Source of the DNA: Novosphingobium sp. EMRT-2
GTDB lineage: Bacteria; Pseudomonadota; Alphaproteobacteria; Sphingomonadales; Sphingomonadaceae
Assembly (NCBI RefSeq): GCF_005145025.1
Contig: NZ_CP039699.1
Location: 124,001 to 188,000, forward strand
Length of the DNA stretch: 64,000 nucleotides
Reading direction: 5' to 3'
Under the pieces are notes generated by a model. That model did no database searches, was not told the DNA's origin, and saw only the letters and a program-made list of their open reading frames with translations. The first letter of the stretch is position 1. Each line of letters starts with the position of its first letter. The position numbers were made by a program, and so were the translations under genes. Positions 57,677 to 64,000 of the stretch are shown here, one piece after another.

Positions 57677-59320
57677 TCAGGCCCTCCCCGCCGCCGTCGC
57701 GGCCTGTAGCGGGACGTCGCCTTCGAACGGCGCCTGGGCCGAGGCGGCGCGAATGGTCCTCCACATATTGTAGGCGCCGATCACAGCACCGATCAGGAAC
57801 AGAAGGCCGCCGAGCGTACGCGCGATGTAATAGGGATACATGGCTCTGAGCGAATCCAGGAAGGAGTAGGCTAGCGTGCCTTCCTCCGTATAGGTCCGCC
57901 ACATCAGGCCCTGGATGATGCCCGAGTTCCACATGGCAAAAATGTAGACAAGAGTGCCGGCAAGCGAGAGCCAGAAGTGCCACTCGACCAAGGCGGGCGA
58001 ATACATCGCCTCGCGCTTCCACAAGGACGGCACCAGCGTGTAGAGCGAGCCGAAGGTGATGAGCGCCACCCAGCCGAGCGCGCCGGCGTGAACATGGCCA
58101 ACCGTCCAGTCGGTGTAATGCGAAAGCGAATTGACGGGCCGGATGGCGAGGAACGAACCTTCAAAGGTCGAGATGCCATAAAACACCGCCGCGACCATCA
58201 TGAAGCGGAGCGTCGCATCATCGCGCACGCGGTGCCAGGCGCCGTTCAATGTTAGCAAGGCGTTGCCAGCCGAAGCCCATGACGGCACGAGGAGCATCAC
58301 CGAGAAGGTCATGCCCAGCGTCTGAACCCAGTGCGGTAGGGCGGTATAATGAAGGTGGTGGGAACCCGCCCACATGTAGAAGAAGGTAATGCCCCAAAAG
58401 CTCAGGATCGAGAGACGGTAGGAGAAGATCGGCCGCTGGGCCCGGATGGGCAGGTAGTAATAGAGCATGCCCAGGAAGCCCGCCGTCAGGAAGAAGGCGA
58501 CGGCGTTATGACCATACCACCACTGCACCATAGCATCCTGGACGCCCGACCAGATGGTGTAGCTCTTCGCATGGCCCAGCGAGACCGGAATCGCGAGATT
58601 GTTGATGATATGGAGTATCGCGACGACGAGAATGAAGGCCATGAAGTACCAGTTGGCCACATAAATGTGTGGTTCCTTGCGGCGTGCGAGCGTCCGGATG
58701 TAGAGGATGAAGTAGGTCACCCAGACGATCACCAGCCAGATGTCGGCATACCATTCGGCCTCGGCATATTCCTTCGATTGGGTAACCCCGAGCAGATAAC
58801 CGCTGGCCGCGAGGATGCAGAACAGGTTGTAGCCCACCAGCACGAACCAGGCCGAAAGCTGATCGGGAAGACGCGCCCGCGAGGTCCGCTGCACGACATG
58901 CAGCGAGGTGGCGATGAGCGCGTTGCCGCCAAAGCCGAAGATCACGCCGCTGGTGTGCACCGGTCGCAAGCGGCCGAAGCTCGCCCAGGCACTGTCAAAC
59001 GTCAGGTCAGGGAATGCCAGCAGCGCGGCGACCCAGACCCCCACGAACATCGCCACCACCGCCCAAGCCATGCTGGCGATGATGCCGGCCTTGATGGGCT
59101 CGTCATAGTAGCTTTGCAAACGGGATTTTGGCGGTTCCGGTCCCCAGATGCCGCGGATTACGATGATGGCGCAAATGGCGGCAATGGCCAGGATCAGCCA
59201 GCCGTGGATTTCCATTGTGTCCTGATTGCCTGCCGCTGCGAGAACGAGGCCGCACAGACCGACGGCAACGGAAATGGCGAGCGCGATCTGGCGTTCGGTC
59301 TCGGTCAAGGTCAGTATCAT
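57677..59320 (-). CDS. ccoN: cbb3 oxidase catalytic subunit CcoN
   Basis: 547 residues, 12 membrane helices. Haem b and b3/CuB ligands are visible: VHTSGVIFGFGGNALIATS, QWWYGHNAVAFFLTAGFLGMLYYYLP (CuB His and the covalent Tyr-type motif), MWAGSHHLHYTALP (two CuB His) and TVGHVHAGALGWVA (haem b His pair). The ATG at 59320 (MILTLTETERQIALAISVAVG) was chosen. It is the first gene of the ccoNOQP-ccoIS set, the high-affinity oxygen reductase used in low oxygen. Confidence 0.97.
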   Translation of the reverse strand: MILTLTETERQIALAISVAVGLCGLVLAAAGNQDTMEIHGWLILAIAAICAIIVIRGIWGPEPPKSRLQSYYDEPIKAGIIASMAWAVVAMFVGVWVAALLAFPDLTFDSAWASFGRLRPVHTSGVIFGFGGNALIATSLHVVQRTSRARLPDQLSAWFVLVGYNLFCILAASGYLLGVTQSKEYAEAEWYADIWLVIVWVTYFILYIRTLARRKEPHIYVANWYFMAFILVVAILHIINNLAIPVSLGHAKSYTIWSGVQDAMVQWWYGHNAVAFFLTAGFLGMLYYYLPIRAQRPIFSYRLSILSFWGITFFYMWAGSHHLHYTALPHWVQTLGMTFSVMLLVPSWASAGNALLTLNGAWHRVRDDATLRFMMVAAVFYGISTFEGSFLAIRPVNSLSHYTDWTVGHVHAGALGWVALITFGSLYTLVPSLWKREAMYSPALVEWHFWLSLAGTLVYIFAMWNSGIIQGLMWRTYTEEGTLAYSFLDSLRAMYPYYIARTLGGLLFLIGAVIGAYNMWRTIRAASAQAPFEGDVPLQAATAAGRA

Positions 59321-59665
59321 GGCCGATCTATTTCCCCCCTCATCGGTCATCGCCACGGGCTGACAGCGCAGCAGCAGGTTCGCTCCCGATGGGAACACAG
59401 CTCGCGCCGAACCAGCAACACGCGGGTCGGACGGAAGTTCCCAACTATTGCCCTGCCGTCTCCCGCGGTAAACACCAAAAAATCAGTGGTCAGCGTCGCT
59501 CGCCACGCATCGCGGCCGAATTTGAACCTGTGTTTGGCGACGGCGCAATGGACTTTTGCCGATCAAGCTCTTGGACCGTTAAGCCTGTGTCCAAGACTGG
59601 CTCGACCTCCGTCTCCGATCGGTCAGGACTGAGCGGCAGCCGCTCTTCAGCATACTGCGGTCGAA
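59321..59665. other. Stretch upstream of ccoN with no gene
   Basis: 345 bases between ccoN (minus) and the META lipoprotein (minus). No supported gene was seen. A TTGAT half-site (about 59555-59568, minus strand) is not followed by a matching ATCAA, so I do not call an FNR/FixK box. Confidence 0.4.
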
Positions 59666-60454
59666 TCAGCGTATCGCCGCCAGGTATCGTCCGTCGTCGG
59701 CACGGAAGAGCACTGACCCATTGCTGTTGACGGACCATGAGGTCACATCCTGCAGAATGGCCAGGAACCTGGTTTCCTGGTTCCCGAGCGCCGGCACGCA
59801 AGCCCGGCGCGTCACGGCGAGCGGTCCGATCCGAAGCGACTGTTCCTCGATCGAATAGTCGCCGGTGAACCTGTTGCAGCCGGCCGATCCGCTCACTCGG
59901 CCGTCTTGCGAAAACTGCACCGTCACATTGGATTTGTCGATCAGACCGGTCTGATTGATGTCCTCCACCTTGAATTGCGGGCCGATCAAGCCTGAAGCCG
60001 CCGGGCGGTCACCAACGCGAACCATATTGAGCGTCCCCAGATCCTGCTCGAACCGCGTGGGATCGACCGAATGAACCGTATCCGTGGTCCATATCGGGTT
60101 GCCCTCGGGATCGGTAATCGTCGCACGGACTGCGTAACGCATGTTGGTCTTCAAGTCCTGTTCCTTCACCCTAATCGAAAATGGCAAAGGAACCTGCTGC
60201 CCTGCTGTCTCGCGCGTTTCCTTGGCAATGATCACCGATCTCGCATCGGCGCGCGAAACGTCCAGCAGTCTCACGTTGAATTTCGCGCGGGCGGGCAGAG
60301 CGATGCGCTGTCGATAGGATGCGTTGCCGGTTACGACCTTGTCTCTCAGCTCCGCAATGGGGGCTTGGGGATCGACGTATCGCGCGCCTGTCGCGCAGCC
60401 GCCGAGCGCGAGCATGGTCATCGCCAGTACGGCTGTGAATGGCTTGTTGAACAT
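59666..60454 (-). CDS. Lipoprotein with YscW-like and META/HslJ domains
   Basis: 262 residues. Lipobox LALGGC after the signal peptide (MFNKPFTAVLAMTMLALGGC). A first beta domain (RQRIALPARAKFNVRLLDVSRAD...PFSIRV) is of the YbaY/YscW lipoprotein-chaperone type. A C-terminal META domain carries SGSAGCNRFTGDYSI, with the GCNR signature, and two Cys. It is outer-membrane or periplasmic, with possible roles in envelope stress. It lies after a gap of ~250 bases from the CopD-like gene and on the same strand as ccoN. Confidence 0.85.
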   Translation of the reverse strand: MFNKPFTAVLAMTMLALGGCATGARYVDPQAPIAELRDKVVTGNASYRQRIALPARAKFNVRLLDVSRADARSVIIAKETRETAGQQVPLPFSIRVKEQDLKTNMRYAVRATITDPEGNPIWTTDTVHSVDPTRFEQDLGTLNMVRVGDRPAASGLIGPQFKVEDINQTGLIDKSNVTVQFSQDGRVSGSAGCNRFTGDYSIEEQSLRIGPLAVTRRACVPALGNQETRFLAILQDVTSWSVNSNGSVLFRADDGRYLAAIR

Positions 60455-60703
60455 GGCGTTTCACTTTGCTGTGCGATTGGAGCGGAAGAGAGCAGGTCAG
60501 GCGGAACCCATGGCATCGGCAATAATGGGAGGGCTTCGAGCGGCAGTCCTGTGGGAATCGACTTCGCATAGGATGGTTCCGAACCACGAACGTCCGATGG
60601 CGGGCGGAAGATTGGGCTGGATTGGCGCGGGCGGCCCCGGCGGATATCTGATCACCTCTTGGGAGACAGCCACTGAATTTTGGAACCACACGAAAAGCGC
60701 AGT

Positions 60704-61165
60704 CTAGAACCCGTGGCTTCCCGCCACTGCGCCGAGAACCGTGACAGCCGCGATACCCAGCAATATTCGGTGAAGTGTCTCCATTCGGGCAAAATCTGCG
60801 GCGGGCTTGACCGATGTCATCATTCGGCGGTGGAGAAACAGCGGCTCGATCACGAAAAGCATCGCGGCGAACACGGCCCACAGCCCTACCATCGCATGCA
60901 TCCACCAGAAGCGAAGATCGAAAAAGCGGTCCCACATCTGCGCGCGATAGATCATCCAGAAGCCGCTCAGTCCTGCCAATAGCACCCAGATGCGCGCCTG
61001 CGCCGCAAAGCGCCCCTCCAGTCGATGAAAGGCCGCCAGCCGCTCCGCCGGCGGATTGGCGGCGCGCACGGACGGCATCACCACAAGCGTCACGAACGCC
61101 ACGCCGCCGATCCAGACAAGGACCGCCAGGACATGAACGGCCCGGGCCAGGATGATGTCGTCCAT
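60704..61165 (-). CDS. CopD-like four-helix membrane protein
   Basis: 153 residues, four hydrophobic helices: ILARAVHVLAVLVWIGGVAFVTLVVM, IWVLLAGLSGFWMIY, RFWWMHAMVGLWAVFAAMLFVIEPLF and LLGIAAVTVLGAVAG. The HVLAVLVWIGG helix resembles CopD/DUF2269-type haem or copper membrane proteins, and His residues lie in helices 1 and 3 (HVLAVL, WWMHAMVG). It ends 12 bases from the hmp stop in the same direction and belongs to the NO-responsive group. Confidence 0.65.
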   Translation of the reverse strand: MDDIILARAVHVLAVLVWIGGVAFVTLVVMPSVRAANPPAERLAAFHRLEGRFAAQARIWVLLAGLSGFWMIYRAQMWDRFFDLRFWWMHAMVGLWAVFAAMLFVIEPLFLHRRMMTSVKPAADFARMETLHRILLGIAAVTVLGAVAGSHGF

Positions 61166-61177
61166 GCCTCCGCTCCC

Positions 61178-62389
61178 TCAGGCCGCGAGCAGTTCGTCGG
61201 CCGGGCCGAAGAACTCATAGTGGATCCTGTCCGACGGCACACCCGCCAGCGACAGGGTCGAGACCGCATGACGCAGGAACGGACGCGGCCCGCAGATGTA
61301 ATAGTCCGCTTGTGCGACCGGTGTGCTGGCGACCAACCATTCATCGGTAATTATGCCGGCCACATCGTAGTCGCTGCCCTCTGTTTCATCCTCGAGCGGG
61401 GTCTGGTGAAAATCGGTGATCGCGATCGATTGGCCATGGCTCGCCACAGCGCGGACATGGTCGCGCATCGCATGGGTGTCGCGGTCATGCGTGCCGTGGA
61501 TGTAATGAACCGGCACTTCGGCGCCGTTCTGAACGAGGGCTTCGAGCATCGCCACCATCGGCGTCAGGCCCACGCCGCCCGACAGCAGTACGACCGGCCG
61601 TTCGACATGATCGGCGAGGAAGAATTCGCCAGCAGGCGCGGCCACCTTCAGGATCGTCCCGGGTTTCGCCTCGTCGTGCAACCAGCCCGACGCGAGCCCT
61701 TGCGGCTCGCGCTTGACCGAAATGCGATAGGTTTCGCCATTGGCGGCGGCCGAAATCGAGTAGTTGCGCTTGACCGGCGGATGTCCGGGAATTTCGAGCC
61801 AGAAGGTAAGATACTGGCCCGGCTTGTGGCGCATGACGGGGCCGCCGTCGACGGGGCGAAGGACAAAGGAATTGATGACGCTGCTTTCGCGCACAACGTC
61901 TTCGACGCGGAAATCGCGCCAGCCGTTCCAGCCGCCGGCCGCGTCCTTCTGTTCGGTGTAGACGCGCTGTTCCCGCGCGATCAGGATATTGGCGAGAAAC
62001 CAGTAAGCTTCCCCCCAGGCCCCGAGGATTTCGTCGGTCGCCGCATCGCCCAGCACCGCCTTGATCGCACCGAGCAGTGCTTCGGCGACGTGCGGATAGT
62101 GCTCCGGCAGTATCTGGAGACCGACATGCTTTTGCGCGATGCGCTCGACCGCGGGAGCCAGCGCGCCGAGATTGTCGATATTGCTGGCATAGGCGAGAAT
62201 GGCGCCGGTGAGCGCGCGCGGCTGCGAACCGGCGTCACCATGATGCGACTGGTTGAAAAGATCGCGAATGTCCGGGTTCTGGAACATCCTGGAATACATT
62301 TCATGCACGATATCCAGACCATGCGCTTCGAGCGCGGGGACCGTCGCCTTGACGAGCGCGATGGTCTGATCGCTGAGGGGCTGCGACAT
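61178..62389 (-). CDS. hmp: Nitric-oxide dioxygenase (flavohemoglobin)
   Basis: 403 residues. The globin domain (LVKATVPALEAHGLDIVHEMYSRMFQNPDIRDLF, IAQKHVGLQILPEHYPHVAEALLGA) holds the proximal His in the KHVGL segment. The FAD-binding domain has KPGQYLTFWLEIPG, RNYSISAA and GLASGWLHDE, and the NAD domain ends with LLSGGVGLTPMVAML and YYICGPRPFLRHA. It oxidises NO to nitrate with O2 and NADH. ATG 62389. The operator for NsrR lies ~800 bases upstream, before the two genes transcribed first. Confidence 0.96.
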   Translation of the reverse strand: MSQPLSDQTIALVKATVPALEAHGLDIVHEMYSRMFQNPDIRDLFNQSHHGDAGSQPRALTGAILAYASNIDNLGALAPAVERIAQKHVGLQILPEHYPHVAEALLGAIKAVLGDAATDEILGAWGEAYWFLANILIAREQRVYTEQKDAAGGWNGWRDFRVEDVVRESSVINSFVLRPVDGGPVMRHKPGQYLTFWLEIPGHPPVKRNYSISAAANGETYRISVKREPQGLASGWLHDEAKPGTILKVAAPAGEFFLADHVERPVVLLSGGVGLTPMVAMLEALVQNGAEVPVHYIHGTHDRDTHAMRDHVRAVASHGQSIAITDFHQTPLEDETEGSDYDVAGIITDEWLVASTPVAQADYYICGPRPFLRHAVSTLSLAGVPSDRIHYEFFGPADELLAA

Positions 62390-62429
62390 AAACTTCTCCT
62401 TGTTGGAAGGGATTCGAGTTTCCCGGCGA

Positions 62430-62705
62430 TCAGGCGCCGGGCGGCTGATCATAGAAATCGACCCGCATTTTCATGGCGCCGATGGGCGTCACGAAGTGCG
62501 GCTGCTGCGGCAAGATCAATCCGGGCCGTTCGGGCGTCAGGACAACCTCCGACGGTGGATCGAGATAGGTCAGCCGAAGCTCACCCTCCAGAACGCGGAT
62601 CAAACCCCAGACACCCGCCTTGGTATCATGGCGTGCCCGCAGGGCGGCCGGGAGCGTGTCCTGATCGAACACCGGCGTCGAACGATAGGGTAGAATGTCA
62701 GGCAT
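62430..62705 (-). CDS. DUF1971 (TehB-N-like cupin) protein
   Basis: 91 residues: MPDILPYRSTPVFDQDTLPAALRARHDTKAGVWG, strands GLIRVLEGELRLTYLD and EVVLTPERPGLILPQQPHFVTPIG, then MRVDFYDQ. The DUF1971 family is a small beta-barrel fold also found at the N-terminus of TehB. Function is unknown, but genes are often near NsrR and NO-response genes. ATG 62705 overlaps the stop of the truncated haemoglobin gene. Confidence 0.85.
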   Translation of the reverse strand: MPDILPYRSTPVFDQDTLPAALRARHDTKAGVWGLIRVLEGELRLTYLDPPSEVVLTPERPGLILPQQPHFVTPIGAMKMRVDFYDQPPGA

Positions 62706-63135
62706 GGGTGGGTACTCGCCGTTCGCAATGAATGGACCCGGCCTCGCCGTCAGCGACGCTTGGCCGATCGAGCCGAAAAAACATGGCAAGCTGCAGGCTC
62801 TCGGCAATCCGCTTCGCTTTCGCCTGCAGAGCCGCAGCTGCGTCGGGCGCCATCATCTCGTTTGTCGTACAGTCCCACAGCGCGAGCCAGCGGTCGAAAA
62901 GCGCTGGCGTTATCCTCGACCTGTGCTTCAGGTGCGCTGGCACGGGCTGGCCCTTGTATCGGCCACTGGCGAGCATGACGGATGACCAGAACGCCGCCAG
63001 CTTTTCGAGATGTTCCGGCCAGTCATCGATCGCGTCGTTGAAAATCGGCCCCAGGTCGGCATCTGCGCGAACGCGCGCGTAGAAGGCGTCGACAAGCTGC
63101 TTGAGCGCCTCATCCTTCAGTTCCAGCTCGGTCAT
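62698..63135 (-). CDS. Group III truncated haemoglobin
   Basis: 145 residues. The 2-on-2 globin core (ALKQLVDAFYARVRADADLGPIFNDAI, HLEKLAAFWSSVMLASGRYKGQPVPAHLKH, LFDRWLALWDCTTNEM) has the proximal His in PAHLKH and a bulky WLALW E/F region as in the trHbP group. It probably binds O2 or NO. ATG 63135; it is the first gene of the NO-response operon and lies beside the NsrR box. Confidence 0.88.
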   Translation of the reverse strand: MTELELKDEALKQLVDAFYARVRADADLGPIFNDAIDDWPEHLEKLAAFWSSVMLASGRYKGQPVPAHLKHRSRITPALFDRWLALWDCTTNEMMAPDAAAALQAKAKRIAESLQLAMFFRLDRPSVADGEAGSIHCERRVPTHA

Positions 63136-63192
63136 TCGCCCGACTCCAATCATGTATCCCGAATGCATCTATACTTTTCCCTGAAAACATGC

Positions 63193-63208
63193 AAGATGAA
63201 TACATCTT
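63193..63208. promoter_or_regulatory. NsrR-like operator
   Basis: A 16-base dyad, AAGATG-AATA-CATCTT, lies in the divergent region between the truncated haemoglobin gene and the Rrf2-type regulator. AAGATG...CATCTT arms are those of the NsrR consensus. A partial AATGCATCTA copy occurs ~25 bases away. Confidence 0.7.
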
Positions 63209-63244
63209 AATGCGACGAGCTGAGGAAGAGAGTGGGAACGCCCC

Positions 63245-63703
63245 ATGAAACTGACCCTGTTCACCGACTATTCGATGCGCGTGCTGCTCTATCTGGGCGC
63301 GCGGCCTGACCGCCTGTGCTCGATCGGTGAGGTCGCGCAGGCCTACGGAATCTCGCAGAATCACTTGATGAAGGTGGTGAACCAACTCGCACGCAGTGGT
63401 GATGTGGAGAGTGTGCGTGGACGGTCGGGCGGCATCCGCCTGGGGCGGCCGCCCGAAGAGATCAACATCGGCGCACTCATACGCCAGACCGAGGACGGCT
63501 TCGATCTCGTTGACTGCGGCGGATGCGTGGTCGCGCCTGCATGTGGGCTGACGGGCGTGCTGAAGGAGGCGCTCGGCGCGTTCCTGGCGGTACTTGACCG
63601 CTATACGCTTGCCGACCTGCTGACGAAGCGGCGAGATCTCGCGTCGCTCTTCGAGCGTAACGCGGCCGATCGGTTCGAAACCCCTGCGGCGCGAGATGGA
63701 TGA
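63245..63703 (+). CDS. nsrR: Rrf2-family NO-sensing repressor NsrR
   Basis: 152 residues. The HTH_Rrf2 domain (MKLTLFTDYSMRVLLYLGARP, IGEVAQAYGISQNHLMKVVNQLARSGDVESVRGRSGG) and the Fe-S Cys triad C-GGC-VVAPAC (DCGGCVVAPACGL) are visible. It represses the divergent operon with truncated haemoglobin, DUF1971, hmp and CopD-like genes until NO disrupts the cluster. ATG 63245. Confidence 0.93.
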   Translation: MKLTLFTDYSMRVLLYLGARPDRLCSIGEVAQAYGISQNHLMKVVNQLARSGDVESVRGRSGGIRLGRPPEEINIGALIRQTEDGFDLVDCGGCVVAPACGLTGVLKEALGAFLAVLDRYTLADLLTKRRDLASLFERNAADRFETPAARDG

Positions 63704-63745
63704 TTGACGTCTTGGCGCATCGAAGCCGAAAAGGAGGAACGTGAC

Positions 63746-63955
63746 ATGTTCTGTCCAGAATGTGGTGAACCGGTCGATCCCGCTCCCTTTGACGGTCGTC
63801 GCCGCGCGTCGCGGTCATGGATCGCCGCAGGACTCCAAATCGGCGCGCGATGGGTAAAGGTATTGCGCGCTGGACGCTCCAAGCCGGACCGCACGCGGCA
63901 GTCCGCTTGCCCGTCTTGCTCCAATCATAAAACCACGAACACGGAAAGGAATTGA
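63746..63955 (+). CDS. Small zinc-ribbon protein
   Basis: 69 residues: MFCPECGEPVDPAPFDG, a basic/hydrophobic centre (ASRSWIAAGLQIGARWVKVL) and a second pair CPSCSNH near the end, giving four Cys for one zinc. AGGAGG lies 9 bases before the ATG at 63746. It stands between nsrR and the next gene in the same direction. Function unknown. Confidence 0.6.
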   Translation: MFCPECGEPVDPAPFDGRRRASRSWIAAGLQIGARWVKVLRAGRSKPDRTRQSACPSCSNHKTTNTERN

Positions 63956-63960
63956 ACGAT

Positions 63961-64000
63961 ATGGCCCTTCACCACGCAGCGCCCGGAGAAGTCGTCGATC
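63961..64000 (+). CDS. Start of the next gene (cut by the window end)
   Basis: An ATG at 63961 opens MALHHAAPGEVVD, 5 bases after the stop of the zinc-ribbon gene, with AAAGGA 11 bases before it. Only 13 codons are visible, so no product can be named. Confidence 0.5.
   Translation, partial: MALHHAAPGEVVD

Noticed and set aside
59543..59570. Possible FNR/FixK box upstream of ccoN
   Set aside because: TTGAT is present, but the second half is AAAAG instead of ATCAA and it is over 200 bases from the start codon.

Overview
The window looks like accessory DNA (plasmid, megaplasmid or genomic island) of a sphingomonad-type alphaproteobacterium (Novosphingobium, Sphingobium or Sphingomonas). The evidence is the high G+C content, the style of the protein families, a FixLJ/cbb3 respiratory set, a CopABCD copper set and a very heavy insertion-sequence load. 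No rRNA, tRNA or CRISPR array was seen. The assignment to a genus is inference.

Layout. (1) 0-7.6 kb: plasmid- or island-like genes. These are a DUF2493 protein, a small membrane protein, a frameshifted IS1182-type element, an ssb gene, and a nucleotidyltransferase-fold gene plus an AbrB-like gene behind a repeat-rich operator. A WGR protein follows, then two decayed YD-repeat/Calx-beta genes. (2) 7.6-12.7 kb: an IS21-family element whose istA is split by a second, different IS21-family element with an 8-bp target duplication. (3) 12.7-21.5 kb: a one-carbon module, soxB-soxD-soxA-soxG-purU-folD (heterotetrameric sarcosine oxidase plus tetrahydrofolate recycling). It has a divergent GlxA-type regulator and an XRE-cupin regulator, and the first 50 codons of a glxB-like glutamine amidotransferase are cut off by the IS21 end. 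(4) 21.8-27.4 kb: a 5'-truncated tyrosine recombinase next to a complete Tn3-family transposon carrying a SnoaL-like passenger. (5) 27.5-38.3 kb: a FixJ-like regulator and a copper island. The island holds cueR/copper P-type ATPase, copC-copD-methyltransferase, a cnrYXH-like anti-sigma/sensor/ECF-sigma operon, copA-copB and a DUF305 protein. Three promoters in it share one ECF-like sequence with identical spacing. (6) 38.3-43.6 kb: fixL-fixJ, with fixJ split by a second, apparently identical copy of the inner IS21 element, followed by a REC-only protein. (7) 43.7-47.8 kb: corA, a divergent SDR/tetR pair, a PepSY-type membrane protein and a second ssb. (8) 48.1-52.2 kb: an IS3-family element split by a third IS21 element. 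(9) 52.2-59.3 kb: ccoNOQP plus ccoI, ccoS and unusual small or DUF2189 genes, without ccoG or ccoH. (10) 59.7-64 kb: a YscW/META lipoprotein, then a nitric-oxide module (CopD-like membrane protein, flavohemoglobin, DUF1971, truncated haemoglobin) with a divergent NsrR-type regulator.

Functionally the region combines copper handling (efflux ATPase, periplasmic oxidase, CopCD), the copper-requiring cbb3 oxidase and its oxygen sensor FixL, and NO detoxification. This is a coherent low-oxygen/metal/NO package. IS activity has disrupted the response regulator of the oxygen-sensing pair and removed most of a glutamate/N-methylglutamate-type gene set. The two identical IS21 copies lie in direct orientation about 31.6 kb apart, so they bracket the sox, Tn3 and copper regions and could recombine them out.
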